Shown: in pieces, positions 52,932 through 61,394 of the stretch
Numbering within the stretch: position 1 is the stretch's first letter
How the letters are laid out: the number at the start of each line of letters is the position of its first letter
Source: Pseudomonas sp.
GTDB taxonomy: Bacteria > Pseudomonadota > Gammaproteobacteria > Pseudomonadales > Pseudomonadaceae
Assembly: GCF_030147005.1 (NCBI RefSeq)
Contig: NZ_JASLAW010000246.1
Span: forward strand, 62,001 to 126,000
DNA length: 64,000 nucleotides
Reading direction: 5' to 3'
Made by a program: the position numbers and the translations under genes
Notes under the pieces: model-generated
What the model saw: only the letters and a program-made list of their open reading frames with translations
Database searches by the model: none
Told to the model about the DNA's origin: nothing

Positions 52932-53235
52932 GAAGATATCCTGAGTGGTGCCACCACCTTCCGCTACTAAACGATGGGTGGCGGCTGTACGCAGGTTAGT
53001 AGACCGGTGGATATCTAAAGCCGGCGCGCCCGAAGGCGCCCTACGCACAGCCACCATCAAGCACAGATGCAATGTCTGATTGATGAAGCTCATGCACTTA
53101 TAGATATCCAAACTCAGGCTACTAAACCCGATCACCGAGAGATTCAGCGACCGAGCCACCTTAATTACGGCCACCCCAGCGCACAAGCCGGCGGATTCTG
53201 ACGCATGCGTAGGCAAGGGAGCAAGGTGTCGCAGG
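52932..53235 (-). ncRNA. Structured leader before DUF6124-like gene, copy 2
   Basis: Same architecture as 11660-11965. In plus-strand coordinates: hairpin I 52950-52958:52977-52985 with CTACTAAAC in the loop; helix P 52986-52995:53040-53049; GGCGC/GCGCC hairpin 53023-53027:53036-53040; hairpin III around CTACTAAAC 53119-53127. The switching segments read AGATATCC (52934-52941), GGATATCT (53009-53016) and AGATATCCA (53102-53110). They differ from copy 1 but remain mutually complementary. Several differences from copy 1 pair as G-U only on the minus strand, which places the structured RNA in the mRNA. Confidence 0.6.
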
Positions 53236-53278
53236 GGGTTGGGATTTTTCCTGCGGGCTTCGGGCACTTCGGGTTGGG

Positions 53279-53635
53279 TTAGTGGCGCGCCAGCCGCGCA
53301 CCCCAGTCGCCCGCGTGTTGCAGGCGGCACTCTTCTTCGGAATCAAAGTGCACGCAACGCTCCATCGCCAAAGGTGGGACGTCGGCGGCCTGCAACGCTG
53401 CGGCGGTCAGCTCGCGCATGCGCTGGTCGGCGCCCGAGGTGAGGGCGAGTGCCTTGTTGGCGCGAGTGTCGAATACCCAGGTCACCCGCAGGCTTTGTGG
53501 GAAGGCGCTGTAGTCGACGGTGTGGGTCAGCCAGTCGAAGCCTGGGATTTCGGCTTTGGCGGTTTCGCAGGCTTCGGTGAGGGTGGCGATCAGTTGGCGC
53601 TCGAGGCGGGCGCCGTCGCGTTTGGTCAGCGGCAT
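53279..53635 (-). CDS. Conserved hypothetical protein
   Basis: 118 residues starting MPLTKRDGARLERQLIATLT, with CGGAG before the ATG at 53635. It is mainly helical at the N-terminus followed by strands (FDWLTHTVDYSAFPQSLRVT). Cys and His residues near the end (MERCVHFDSEEECRLQHAGD) could bind metal, but no motif is certain. It is divergent from the nucleotidyltransferase-like gene. Function not recognised. Confidence 0.65.
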   Translation of the reverse strand: MPLTKRDGARLERQLIATLTEACETAKAEIPGFDWLTHTVDYSAFPQSLRVTWVFDTRANKALALTSGADQRMRELTAAALQAADVPPLAMERCVHFDSEEECRLQHAGDWGARLARH

Positions 53636-53779
53636 AAAGGGCTCCGGTTGTTCGTGGGTGCGTCGCGCAAGAAGGGTGATGGCGCCCATCATACGGGGAG
53701 TCATCGTTGCGAACTTTGTAACCGTTGAATGCGCTGCTGTAGAGTCGAGCGCACAGCACTGATTACCCCAGGAATCTTC

Positions 53780-54343
53780 ATGACATTGACCGTCGACACC
53801 TTGCTCACATTGGCCATGGCCAATCCCATCAACGCTGAAATCACCGCTCGCTTGCCGGCGCTGGGGGTGCAGCAGTGCATGCTTACGGCGGGCTGTTTGT
53901 TCCAGGCGGTGTGGAATCATCAGGCGAATCGCCCGGCGGATGCGGGGGTGAAGGACTACGACGTTTTTTACTTTGATGAGGACCTGTCCTACGAAGCCGA
54001 GGATGCGGTGATTCGAAGGGCCGAGCACTTGTTCCAGGACCTGGGCGTTAATGTGGAGGTGAAGAACCAGGCCCGTGTGCACCTCTGGTATGGGCAGCGG
54101 TTTGGCCGGCCATACCCTCAGTTGCACTCGGCCAGGAAAGGGGTGGACCGCTACCTGGTGGCGGGCACGTGCATCGCTTTGGATATCGCCACGGGCGAGG
54201 TGTATGCGCCCTACGGGCTGGCGGATGTGGAGCAGGGGCTGCTGCGGATCAACCCGCTGCATCCGGAGCCGAAATTGTTTGCTGACAAGGCCAGGAGTTA
54301 TCAGGCGCGGTGGCCCTGGCTCAGGATTGTGGAAGCGGGCTGA
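53780..54343 (+). CDS. Nucleotidyltransferase-like protein (DUF925/NTP_transf_6)
   Basis: 187 residues. LTAGCLFQAVWNHQANRPAD followed by VKDYDVFYFDEDLSYEAED is the G-x-x-x-x-x-W...D-x-D pattern of this nucleotidyltransferase-fold family, with paired aspartates at DYDVFYFDED. Substrate unknown. AGGA lies before the ATG at 53780. It is divergent from the 118-residue gene. Confidence 0.8.
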   Translation: MTLTVDTLLTLAMANPINAEITARLPALGVQQCMLTAGCLFQAVWNHQANRPADAGVKDYDVFYFDEDLSYEAEDAVIRRAEHLFQDLGVNVEVKNQARVHLWYGQRFGRPYPQLHSARKGVDRYLVAGTCIALDIATGEVYAPYGLADVEQGLLRINPLHPEPKLFADKARSYQARWPWLRIVEAG

Positions 54344-54379
54344 GGCTTGGGCGATGCGGGGATTGCGGCTTGACGGCCG

Positions 54380-54424
54380 ACCGCAGCGACCCCATCGCAG
54401 CCTCGCTAAGGCTCGACCGCTCCC
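54380..54424. repeat. REP-like remnant
   Basis: GCAGCCTCGCTAAGGCTCG...GCTCCCGAAC is related in inverted orientation to 7845-7895. It sits between the convergent nucleotidyltransferase and chromate transporter genes. Confidence 0.4.
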
Positions 54425-54428
54425 GAAC

Positions 54429-55712
54429 TCACCCGGCGATTTGGCTGAGCAGGTAACCCAGTCCGGCGCTTGCCGTCACCACTAACCACGGCGGTAATTT
54501 CCAGACCATCAGCGCCGCCAGGGCGAGCACTGCCAGGGCTGCGTCGTAAACGCTGAAAATCGCGCTGGTCCACACCGGCTGATACAGCGCCGCCAGCAAC
54601 AAGCCCACCACTGCCGCGTTCACACCGGCCAGCGCGGCCTGGGTACGAGGGCTGCGGCGCAGGCTGGCCCAGAAGGGCAGTGCGCCGAAGACCAGCAGAA
54701 AGGACGGCGCGAAAACCGCCAGCAGGGCGATCAGGCCGCCCAGCCAGCCGGTTGGGGCGTGGCTCATTGAGGCGCCGAGGAAGGCGGCGAAGGTAAACAG
54801 CGGGCCGGGCACGGCTTGGGCGGCGCCGTAGCCGGCGAGGAACAGGTCGTTGCTCACCCATTGCGTGGGCACCACTTGAGCCTGCAGCAACGGCAGTACC
54901 ACGTGACCGCCGCCGAATACCAGCGAGCCGGTGCGGTAGAAGGCGTCCACCAGGGCCAGCGTAGGGTGGTTGGCCCAGTCAGCCAGCATCGGCAAGCCCA
55001 CCAGCAGCAGCAGGAACAGCGCCAGCCACACCGTTGCGGCTCGGCGGCTGATGGCGATCGGCAGTGCGTCGGGCTCGGCAGCGGGCCGGGGCTTGAACAG
55101 CACCACGCCAGCCACGCCCGCCGCGGCGATCACCCCGACCTGGCTCCAGGCGGACGATTCGAGCAGTACCAGGCAGGCGGCGCTCAGCATCACTGTCATC
55201 CGCGCCCACCCCCGGCACAGGTTGCCCGCCATGCCCCACACGGCTTGGGCCACCACCGCCACGGCGACGACTTTAAGACCATGCAGCACGCCATCGGGGA
55301 GGGCCGCGCCGTAACGGGTCAGGCCCAGGGCGAACAGGATCAGCGCGATGGCCGACGGCAAGGTGAACCCGGCCCAGGCCGCCGCCGCACCGGCGTAACC
55401 TGCGCGTGACAGGCCCAATGCGATGCCGACCTGGCTGCTGGCCGGGCCGGGGAGGAACTGGCACAGGCCAACCAGTTCGGCGTAGCTGCGCTCGCTGAGC
55501 CAACGCCTGCGGGTGACGAACTCTTCGCGGAAATAACCCAGGTGCGCAATCGGCCCGCCGAAGGAGGTGAGGCCCAGGCGCAGGAAGATCAGGAACACTG
55601 ACCAAGGGCTGCTGCGGTGGTCGGCAACGATGGTGGCCAAGGTGGAGTTCTCTGGTGAGGTGTTCAAGACCAAGCGCTCATTGAGCGTGGCTGATGCGGG
55701 CACCTTAACCAC
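54429..55712 (-). CDS. chrA: Chromate transporter, two-domain ChrA
   Basis: 427 residues with two CHR domains, as in long-chain ChrA exporters. Domain 1 starts FLIFLRLGLTSFGGPIAHLG with CQFLPGPASSQVGIALGL; domain 2 has FYRTGSLVFGGGHVVLPLLQ and AAQAVPGPLFTFAAFLGASM. It exports chromate using the proton gradient. The start is uncertain: GTG at 55712 lacks a good ribosome binding site, and internal TTG codons about 15 residues in are alternatives. No chrB regulator is adjacent. Confidence 0.88.
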   Translation of the reverse strand: MVKVPASATLNERLVLNTSPENSTLATIVADHRSSPWSVFLIFLRLGLTSFGGPIAHLGYFREEFVTRRRWLSERSYAELVGLCQFLPGPASSQVGIALGLSRAGYAGAAAAWAGFTLPSAIALILFALGLTRYGAALPDGVLHGLKVVAVAVVAQAVWGMAGNLCRGWARMTVMLSAACLVLLESSAWSQVGVIAAAGVAGVVLFKPRPAAEPDALPIAISRRAATVWLALFLLLLVGLPMLADWANHPTLALVDAFYRTGSLVFGGGHVVLPLLQAQVVPTQWVSNDLFLAGYGAAQAVPGPLFTFAAFLGASMSHAPTGWLGGLIALLAVFAPSFLLVFGALPFWASLRRSPRTQAALAGVNAAVVGLLLAALYQPVWTSAIFSVYDAALAVLALAALMVWKLPPWLVVTASAGLGYLLSQIAG

Positions 55713-55837
55713 TTTTCATGACGCACAGAAGAGACGGCCTGTCGGTCATTTTTGCCGCGCATATTGAATTTATGTGAGCTAGTTTGAGTCACTGAAAGCA
55801 CAGCGTTACTTTCCACCCACGACCTCAAGGACCGACC

Positions 55838-56278
55838 ATGACCTTCTTCATTTTCCTGCTCGCCTGCACCGCCGCCGCCAGTACCGGCGTGATCTTCAAA
55901 CCCGGCGCCTGGTACGAATCCCTGGTCAAGCCCAGCTTCACCCCGCCTAACTGGTTGTTCCCGGTGGCGTGGACGATCATCTACCTGCTGCTGGCCTGGG
56001 CCGGTTACCGCTTGAGCCTGATTCCGGGCAGCGAAATGGTGCTGGCCCTGTGGGCGGCGCAGATTGCGCTGAATACGCTCTGGACGCCGGTGTTCTTCGG
56101 CGCGCACCGCTTGCTCGCCGGGATGGTGATCATTGTGTTGCTGTGGCTGACGGTGGCGGCGATGGTGGTGTTGGCGGTTCGCCTGGACCTGATTACCGGC
56201 TTGATCCTGTTCCCGTACCTGGCCTGGCTGTGCGTGGCGGCGGCGTTGAATTTCTCGATTTTGCGGAATAACCGTTGA
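55838..56278 (+). CDS. tspO: TspO/MBR family protein
   Basis: 146 residues with five transmembrane helices. Family features include WYESLVKPSFTPPNWLFPVA WT near residues 26-47 and the W-rich helices (NTLWTPVFFGAHRLLAG). TspO binds tetrapyrroles and influences porphyrin and stress responses. AAGGA precedes the ATG. Its stop overlaps the start of the downstream esterase gene (TGATG), so the two are translationally coupled. Confidence 0.92.
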   Translation: MTFFIFLLACTAAASTGVIFKPGAWYESLVKPSFTPPNWLFPVAWTIIYLLLAWAGYRLSLIPGSEMVLALWAAQIALNTLWTPVFFGAHRLLAGMVIIVLLWLTVAAMVVLAVRLDLITGLILFPYLAWLCVAAALNFSILRNNR

Positions 56279-57213
56279 TGGCCTACCGAGCCTGGCCCGC
56301 CAGCGAGGCCGAACTGGCCCAGATGCGACGTTTCAATCAAAAGCTGTCGTGGATGCCGCGCTTCAAGGTCCGCAACCGCGTCACCCCGCGTGTGATCCAG
56401 GCGCTGCTGCGTACCAGCCAGACGTTCAAGAAGCCCCCCGTGGTGGAGCGCAGGCTTATCGGCTCCATACCGCTGCGTATCCTGCGGCCCGCCGCGGCGC
56501 CCAAAGGCGTGGTACTGGATATCCATGGCGGCGGCTGGGTGATCGGCAATGCGCAGATGAATGACGACCTCAACCTGGGCATGGTCAAGGCGTGTGACGT
56601 GGCGGTGGTGTCGGTGGACTATCGGCTGGCGGTCAACACGCCGATTGAAGGGCTGCTGGAAGATTGCCTGGCCGCTGCGCGGTGGCTGTTGGCCGATTGC
56701 CCGGAGTTTGCCGGCCTGCCGGTGTTTTTCGTGGGCGAGTCGGCCGGCGGGCATCTGGCGGCGGCGACCTTGTTGGCGCTCAAGCAATGGCCGCAATTGC
56801 TCGAACGCGTCAGCGGCGCGGTGTTGTACTACGGGGTTTACGACTTGACCGGCACGCCGAGCGTACGCGCGGCCGGGCCGCAGACGCTTCTGCTGGATGG
56901 GCCGGGGATGGTGGCGGCGTTGCGCTTGCTCACGCCCGGAATCACCGATGACGCACGCCGAGAGTCGCCGCTGTCACCGTTGTATGCCGACTTCTCCGGG
57001 CTGCCACCGGCGTTGATGTTCGTGGGCGAGCTGGACCCGCTCAAAGACGACACGCTGCTGATCGCCGAGCGCTGGGCCGAGGTTGAGGCGTATTTGCTGC
57101 CGGAAGCGGCCCATGGGTTCATTCACTTCCCGGTGGCGATGGCCGATAGCGTGCTGGCGTATAGCCGCAATTGGATAACGGGCAGGATTTCGGCTGTTAC
57201 TGATCACCGTTAA
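56278..57213 (+). CDS. Alpha/beta hydrolase (HSL/acetyl-esterase family)
   Basis: 311 residues. The HSL-family oxyanion motif HGGGWVIGNAQMNDD is followed by the nucleophile elbow VGESAGGHLAAATLLAL; the acid is in GELDPLKDD and the His in EAAHGFIHFP. It hydrolyses short-chain esters. The ATG overlaps the tspO stop by one base, so expression is coupled to tspO. A TTG one codon earlier is a less likely start. Confidence 0.88.
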   Translation: MAYRAWPASEAELAQMRRFNQKLSWMPRFKVRNRVTPRVIQALLRTSQTFKKPPVVERRLIGSIPLRILRPAAAPKGVVLDIHGGGWVIGNAQMNDDLNLGMVKACDVAVVSVDYRLAVNTPIEGLLEDCLAAARWLLADCPEFAGLPVFFVGESAGGHLAAATLLALKQWPQLLERVSGAVLYYGVYDLTGTPSVRAAGPQTLLLDGPGMVAALRLLTPGITDDARRESPLSPLYADFSGLPPALMFVGELDPLKDDTLLIAERWAEVEAYLLPEAAHGFIHFPVAMADSVLAYSRNWITGRISAVTDHR

Positions 57214-57330
57214 GGTCCAAGGGGCATACCCACCCTGAAAAAAACACCGGCGCCAGGCCTAATGTCAGCCAGTTAACTGTGCTCCGTGAGTCCCACCCAT
57301 TCCGAGACACTTCAGCCTTATTGAGATTTT

Positions 57331-57828
57331 ATGCAAGAAAGACCCATCATTCAGGCGGTAAGCGTCGCTGATATCCCCGCAGTACTGAGCTTTGTGATGC
57401 GGGCGCGTGCCGAGCTTTTCCCAGTGCTCAGCGCAACCGCCATGCCGGACGACCTGGCGCGGTTCGAGGCGGTATATCTTGAGGGGGACGGGCGGTTCTT
57501 GGCTGCCCAAGCCGATGGACAGTGGGTTGCGGCCATCGGCTATCTGCCTTATGACGGCCGGTTCTCGCAGTTGGATTACCAAGGGCTCAAGACCGTGGAA
57601 GTGGTGCGCCTGTACGTGCTCCCGGCGTTCCGTCGCTTCGGTCTGGCGGGTGAGTTATACCGTTCGCTGGAAGCGCTGGCGCGGGCGGATGGCGTGGAAG
57701 TGGTTTACCTGCACACCCATCCGTTTCTGCCCGGTGCGATTGATTTCTGGATTCGACAGGGATTTGAGGTGACGGATGTGGAACCTGACCCGGTATGGCA
57801 GACGACACATATGCACCGGCCTCTTTGA
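57331..57828 (+). CDS. GNAT-family N-acetyltransferase
   Basis: 165 residues. The acetyl-CoA-binding segment is RLYVLPAFRRFGLAGELYRS, preceded by WVAAIGYLPYDGRF and followed by VVYLHTHPFLPGAIDFWIRQ GF. Typical small-molecule or peptide acetyltransferase; substrate unknown. The ribosome binding site is weak. Followed by a REP-rich gap. Confidence 0.87.
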   Translation: MQERPIIQAVSVADIPAVLSFVMRARAELFPVLSATAMPDDLARFEAVYLEGDGRFLAAQADGQWVAAIGYLPYDGRFSQLDYQGLKTVEVVRLYVLPAFRRFGLAGELYRSLEALARADGVEVVYLHTHPFLPGAIDFWIRQGFEVTDVEPDPVWQTTHMHRPL

Positions 57829-58191
57829 GCAAATGTGGGAAGCGGCTTGCTCCCGATGGGCACACCGAGCCTAAGCGAGGTGCCGAGTGATGGGGCAAGA
57901 GCGTTTGCTACTTTTGCGCTTTTCAAACGTGAGCGGCTGTAAAGCGGAACCCGTAGTGGCCGTTACCTGAACAACGAATATGTACTCGGACCAGTCCAGT
58001 ATCCTGGTCGGCTGTTGGACCGCTTTCGCAGGCCAGCTCCCACATTTGGATCGCGGGGCATCCGTTAGCTATGCGTCGACTGCCCGGCCGTCACGGGAGC
58101 AAGCTCCCTCGTCACAGGTTCAGCGTCACATAAACGTTTGTGTAGATACCGATGTTTATCGGGGGGCAGTCCCTCACATTTCTTTCGGGTT
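57829..58191. repeat. REP-rich intergenic region
   Basis: Several REP-type fragments: GGGAAGCGGCTTGCTCCCGA (about 57837), GGCCAGCTCCCACATTTGGA (about 58031) and CACGGGAGCAAGCTCCCTCG (about 58093). They have different orientations and form a composite element between the acetyltransferase gene and the btuD 3' end. No gene is supported. Confidence 0.6.
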
Positions 58192-58956
58192 TTAACTAGA
58201 GCGCAGGCGCAGGATTTGCGCGCCGTCGAACGGGTCCGTCAGGTAATGCCCCTGCACCCCGAAGGTCTCGTGTAACCGCTCTGGCGTCAGCACTTGCAGA
58301 GGCGTGCCCAGCGCCACCAACCGCCCACGGTCCAGCACGGCCAGGCGATCGCAGGTTAGCGCCTGGTTCAGGTCATGCAGGGCGATCAAGGTGGTGACCG
58401 GCAAACCCTGCACACCTTTCAAGATCGCCAGTTGATGCTGGATATCCAGGTGATTGGTCGGCTCATCCAGCAACAGGATCTGCGGCCGTTGCGCCAGGGC
58501 GCGGGCGATGTGCACGCGTTGGCGTTCGCCGCCTGAGAGGCTGCGCCAGGCGCGTTGGCTCAGGTGGGTGGCGTCCACGTCGTGCAGGGCCTGGCGCACG
58601 ATGGCATCGTCTTCGCCGGACCACGGGCTCAGTGCCGACAGCCATGGCGTGCGGCCCAGGGCCACGGCGTCGAATACGCGGATAGCGTCGTCGGTGTCGG
58701 CCTGCTGTTCCACGACGGCCAATTGCTGCGCGATGGCGCGACGGGACAGGCTGCCCAAGCGACGACCGTTCAATAACACCTCGCCGGCCGCCGGCGTGCG
58801 CAACCCGGCGAGCAGTTTGAGCAAGGTGGATTTGCCGGAGCCGTTCGGCCCGACGATGCCCAAGGTTTCACGCCGCTGGACGTCGAAATGAATATCGCGC
58901 AGCAATTCGGCGTCACGCACCTTGAAGCCCAGGCCGGTGCAGCTCAGTACCGTCAT
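58192..58956 (-). CDS. btuD: Cobalamin-type ABC transporter ATPase
   Basis: 254 residues. Walker A GPNGSGKST (about 36-44), signature LSGGERQRVHIARALA (about 141) and Walker B ILLLDEPTNHLD (about 160-171) are intact, with the D-loop and the switch His in IALHDLN. It belongs to the FecE/BtuD/HmuV group. Its start overlaps the permease stop (ATGA). It is the last gene of a three-gene operon under a cobalamin riboswitch, so it should energise vitamin B12 uptake across the inner membrane. Confidence 0.88.
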   Translation of the reverse strand: MTVLSCTGLGFKVRDAELLRDIHFDVQRRETLGIVGPNGSGKSTLLKLLAGLRTPAAGEVLLNGRRLGSLSRRAIAQQLAVVEQQADTDDAIRVFDAVALGRTPWLSALSPWSGEDDAIVRQALHDVDATHLSQRAWRSLSGGERQRVHIARALAQRPQILLLDEPTNHLDIQHQLAILKGVQGLPVTTLIALHDLNQALTCDRLAVLDRGRLVALGTPLQVLTPERLHETFGVQGHYLTDPFDGAQILRLRSS

Positions 58957-59957
58957 CGCGCATTTCTCCGGCCAATCAGAATCAACGCAAACACCGGCGC
59001 GCCGACCAGCGCCGTGACCACGCCCACCGGAATTACCTGGCCCTTGATCAGGGTGCGCGACAGCACATCCGCCGCGATCAAAAACAAGGCGCCACCCAAC
59101 GCGCTGGCCGGCAGCAGGCGCGAGTGCCCGGTGCCCAGCAGCAGGCGCGCGGCGTGGGGGATCACCAGCCCGACAAAACCGATAGAGCCGACAACCGACA
59201 CCATCACCGCCGTGACCAGCGCCGCGCAGCCCACCAGCACAAACTGCACGCGGCGCACCGGAATGCCCAGCGCCGCCGCCGAGTCGGTGCCAAAGGTGAA
59301 CGCGTCCAGCGCACGTCGGTGCCACAGACACACCGCCAGGCCTGCGACCGCCACCGGCACCGCCAGCCATACCGACGGCCAGCGTACGCCGCTGAGGTTG
59401 CCCAGCAGCCAGAACATAATGCCCCGGGCCTGTTCGGAGCTGGCGGATTTGGTAATGAGGAACGCGGTGAGGGCGTTGAACAACTGCGAACCGGCGATGC
59501 CGGCGAGGATGATCTGCCCGGTGCCGCTGGAGGCGCCGCTGGCTCGCGCCAGCAGGATCACCAGCGCAAACGCGGCCATGGCGCCGACAAACGCACCGGC
59601 CGACAACGAAATCAGCCCGCCGCCCACTCCGATCAGCGCGATCAACACCGCGCCGGTCGAGGCCCCGGCGCTGATGCCCAGCAGATACGGGTCGGCCAGC
59701 GGGTTGCGCAACAACGATTGCAGGATCACCCCACAGGTCGCCAGGCCCGCACCACAGGCGCCGGCGACCAGGGCGCGGGTCAGACGGTAGTTCCACACCA
59801 CGCCTTCATCGATGGGGTCGAGCAAGTAGCCGGCAGCCCACAATTTGTTGGCGAGCACCTGTAGCACCACCTGGGGCGAGATGGCGGTTTCGCCGATGGC
59901 CACCCCGGCGAGCAGGGCGATCAGCAGCAGCGTGAGGGCGAGCAGGGTCCGTATCAT
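58953..59957 (-). CDS. btuC: Cobalamin-type ABC transporter permease (FecCD)
   Basis: 334 residues, about 10 membrane helices, FecCD family (NPLADPYLLGISAGASTGAV, GSIGFVGLVIPHAARLLLG, and the GVVTALVGAPVFALILIGRR ending). It forms the dimeric channel of a siderophore/B12-type importer. It overlaps both neighbours by four bases (ATGA), so strict operon coupling is expected. The riboswitch upstream points to cobalamin as the substrate. Confidence 0.88.
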   Translation of the reverse strand: MIRTLLALTLLLIALLAGVAIGETAISPQVVLQVLANKLWAAGYLLDPIDEGVVWNYRLTRALVAGACGAGLATCGVILQSLLRNPLADPYLLGISAGASTGAVLIALIGVGGGLISLSAGAFVGAMAAFALVILLARASGASSGTGQIILAGIAGSQLFNALTAFLITKSASSEQARGIMFWLLGNLSGVRWPSVWLAVPVAVAGLAVCLWHRRALDAFTFGTDSAAALGIPVRRVQFVLVGCAALVTAVMVSVVGSIGFVGLVIPHAARLLLGTGHSRLLPASALGGALFLIAADVLSRTLIKGQVIPVGVVTALVGAPVFALILIGRRNAR

Positions 59958-60964
59958 TGCGGCAGGTCGTCGCCGTCGATGGCAGCGGCCAGTTGTTCAA
60001 GGCCATCGAACGTGCGCAGGCTGGCCTGCAGCGCCAGGGCGTCGAGGATGATGATGCGGTTGTTTTTCACCGCGTCCATGTTGCGCGTCACCGGGTCGCT
60101 GCGCAGGAAGGCGAGTTTCTTTTCGTGGTCGTCGGCGGGGTAACGGCGGCGGTCCATGCGCGCGATCACGAGGAAGGTGGGGTTGGCCTTGGCGATGGTT
60201 TCCCAGCCGACGGCGGGCCATTCTTCGTCGGATTGCACCACGTTGCGCAGGCCCAGGGTTTGCAGCATGAATTCGGGCACGCCTTTGTGGCCGGCCACAT
60301 AAGGATCGCTGGCCATCTCGGCGCTGGAGAACCACACCAGCGCGCTGGCGTGCTTCAAACCCTTGCTCTGCACGGTGGCGATAGATCTGGCCAAGCGCGC
60401 CTTGAGTTCCTCGGTCAGTTGCTGGCCGCGAGCTTGCACGTCGAAAATCTCGGCCAGTTGGCTGAGGCTTTTGTAGATCGTTTCGATACGGAAAGGCGCC
60501 AGTCGCGTGCCGTCGGCACCCACCCGATTGTCCTTGTCTTCGCAGTCGGAGGGCAGCAAGTAGGTAGGGATATTCAGTTCGTGAAACTGCTCGCGGGTGC
60601 CCACCACGCCTTGGGGGCCGACCACCCATTCCAGCTCGGCGGCCACCAACTGCGGGCGCTTGGCGATCACCGCTTCGAAGCTCGGTTCGTTATTGGCCAG
60701 ACGCTCGATGCTGTCGTTCTGCGCTTTGTACGGCGCCGACACCGTGTTGAACCACAGCGAGGTGCCGACCATTTTATCGCCTACGCCCAACGCATACAGC
60801 ATCTCGGTGGCGGCCTGGCCGATGGTCACGCTGCGCGCGGGGGCTTGCTGGAAAGTGACGCTGCTGCCGCAGTTCTCGACCGTCAGCGGGTAGTGAGTAG
60901 GCGCGGCATGGGCCAGGGCACACAAGCCCAGGCCAGTGAACAGGGCCGAAACGCGTAGCAGCAT
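59954..60964 (-). CDS. btuF: Periplasmic cobalamin-type binding protein
   Basis: 336 residues with a signal peptide (about 1-20, ending AHAA) and a class III two-lobed binding fold: YPLTVENCGSSVTFQQAPAR, ATEMLYALGVGDKMVGTSLW, and the linker helix region ELKARLARSIATVQ. Start 60964 was chosen because it opens the signal peptide; the longer upstream frame runs into the riboswitch. First gene of the btuFCD-like operon. The assignment to cobalamin rests mainly on the riboswitch. Confidence 0.85.
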   Translation of the reverse strand: MLLRVSALFTGLGLCALAHAAPTHYPLTVENCGSSVTFQQAPARSVTIGQAATEMLYALGVGDKMVGTSLWFNTVSAPYKAQNDSIERLANNEPSFEAVIAKRPQLVAAELEWVVGPQGVVGTREQFHELNIPTYLLPSDCEDKDNRVGADGTRLAPFRIETIYKSLSQLAEIFDVQARGQQLTEELKARLARSIATVQSKGLKHASALVWFSSAEMASDPYVAGHKGVPEFMLQTLGLRNVVQSDEEWPAVGWETIAKANPTFLVIARMDRRRYPADDHEKKLAFLRSDPVTRNMDAVKNNRIIILDALALQASLRTFDGLEQLAAAIDGDDLPQ

Positions 60965-61090
60965 GGGGCAATCTCCGGTGAACCGTACGTGAAGCAGGGG
61001 CGGTACGGCTCGGAAACACACCTTCGAACGCTGCAGGTTGGGCAGGGCGCGGATGTCCTTCCCGGACACCCCGCCGGTTGGTGATAACGC

Positions 61091-61260
61091 TTGGCCGGCA
61101 GGTCTCCTGACTGATGCGTCGTCGCCACGCTCCGGCCTTCCCGAGCAAGGCTCAGTGGCGGTGGGGAGCAGGCTCGGCACCTACAGTTGCGGGGGCAGTT
61201 TCGATTGGCGCGATGGACCGCGCTTCGAATTCCCTATTAGTCCCGTGGGGGAACCGGCGG
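61091..61260 (-). promoter_or_regulatory. Cobalamin riboswitch
   Basis: On the minus strand the conserved parts appear in order: ACGGGACTAATAGGGAA, CTGCCCCCGCAACTGTAGGT, CCACTG, GGGAAGGCCGG, and CAGTCAGGAGACCTGCC. These are the diagnostic elements of the AdoCbl/B12 riboswitch. It lies upstream of btuF and should repress the operon when cobalamin is plentiful. The spacing to the btuF start is about 127 bases. Boundaries are approximate. Confidence 0.93.
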
Positions 61261-61282
61261 CGCTATGGTAGTCGATCACGGC

Positions 61283-61384
61283 CTGCAGGCGCGAGCTTGC
61301 TTGCGAAGGTCGTCAACGATAACGCTGGCAACCTGATGCCCCCGCGATGCTCCAGGTGTTTGGCGCGCAAGCTTGCGCCTACAG
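61283..61384. repeat. REP doublet (inverted pair)
   Basis: CTGCAGGCGCGAGCTTGCTT at the left and CGCGCAAGCTTGCGCCTACAG at the right form an imperfect inverted repeat of a second fluorescens REP type, between the riboswitch and the nuclease gene end. Confidence 0.75.
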
Positions 61385-61394
61385 TAGGCGGTGG

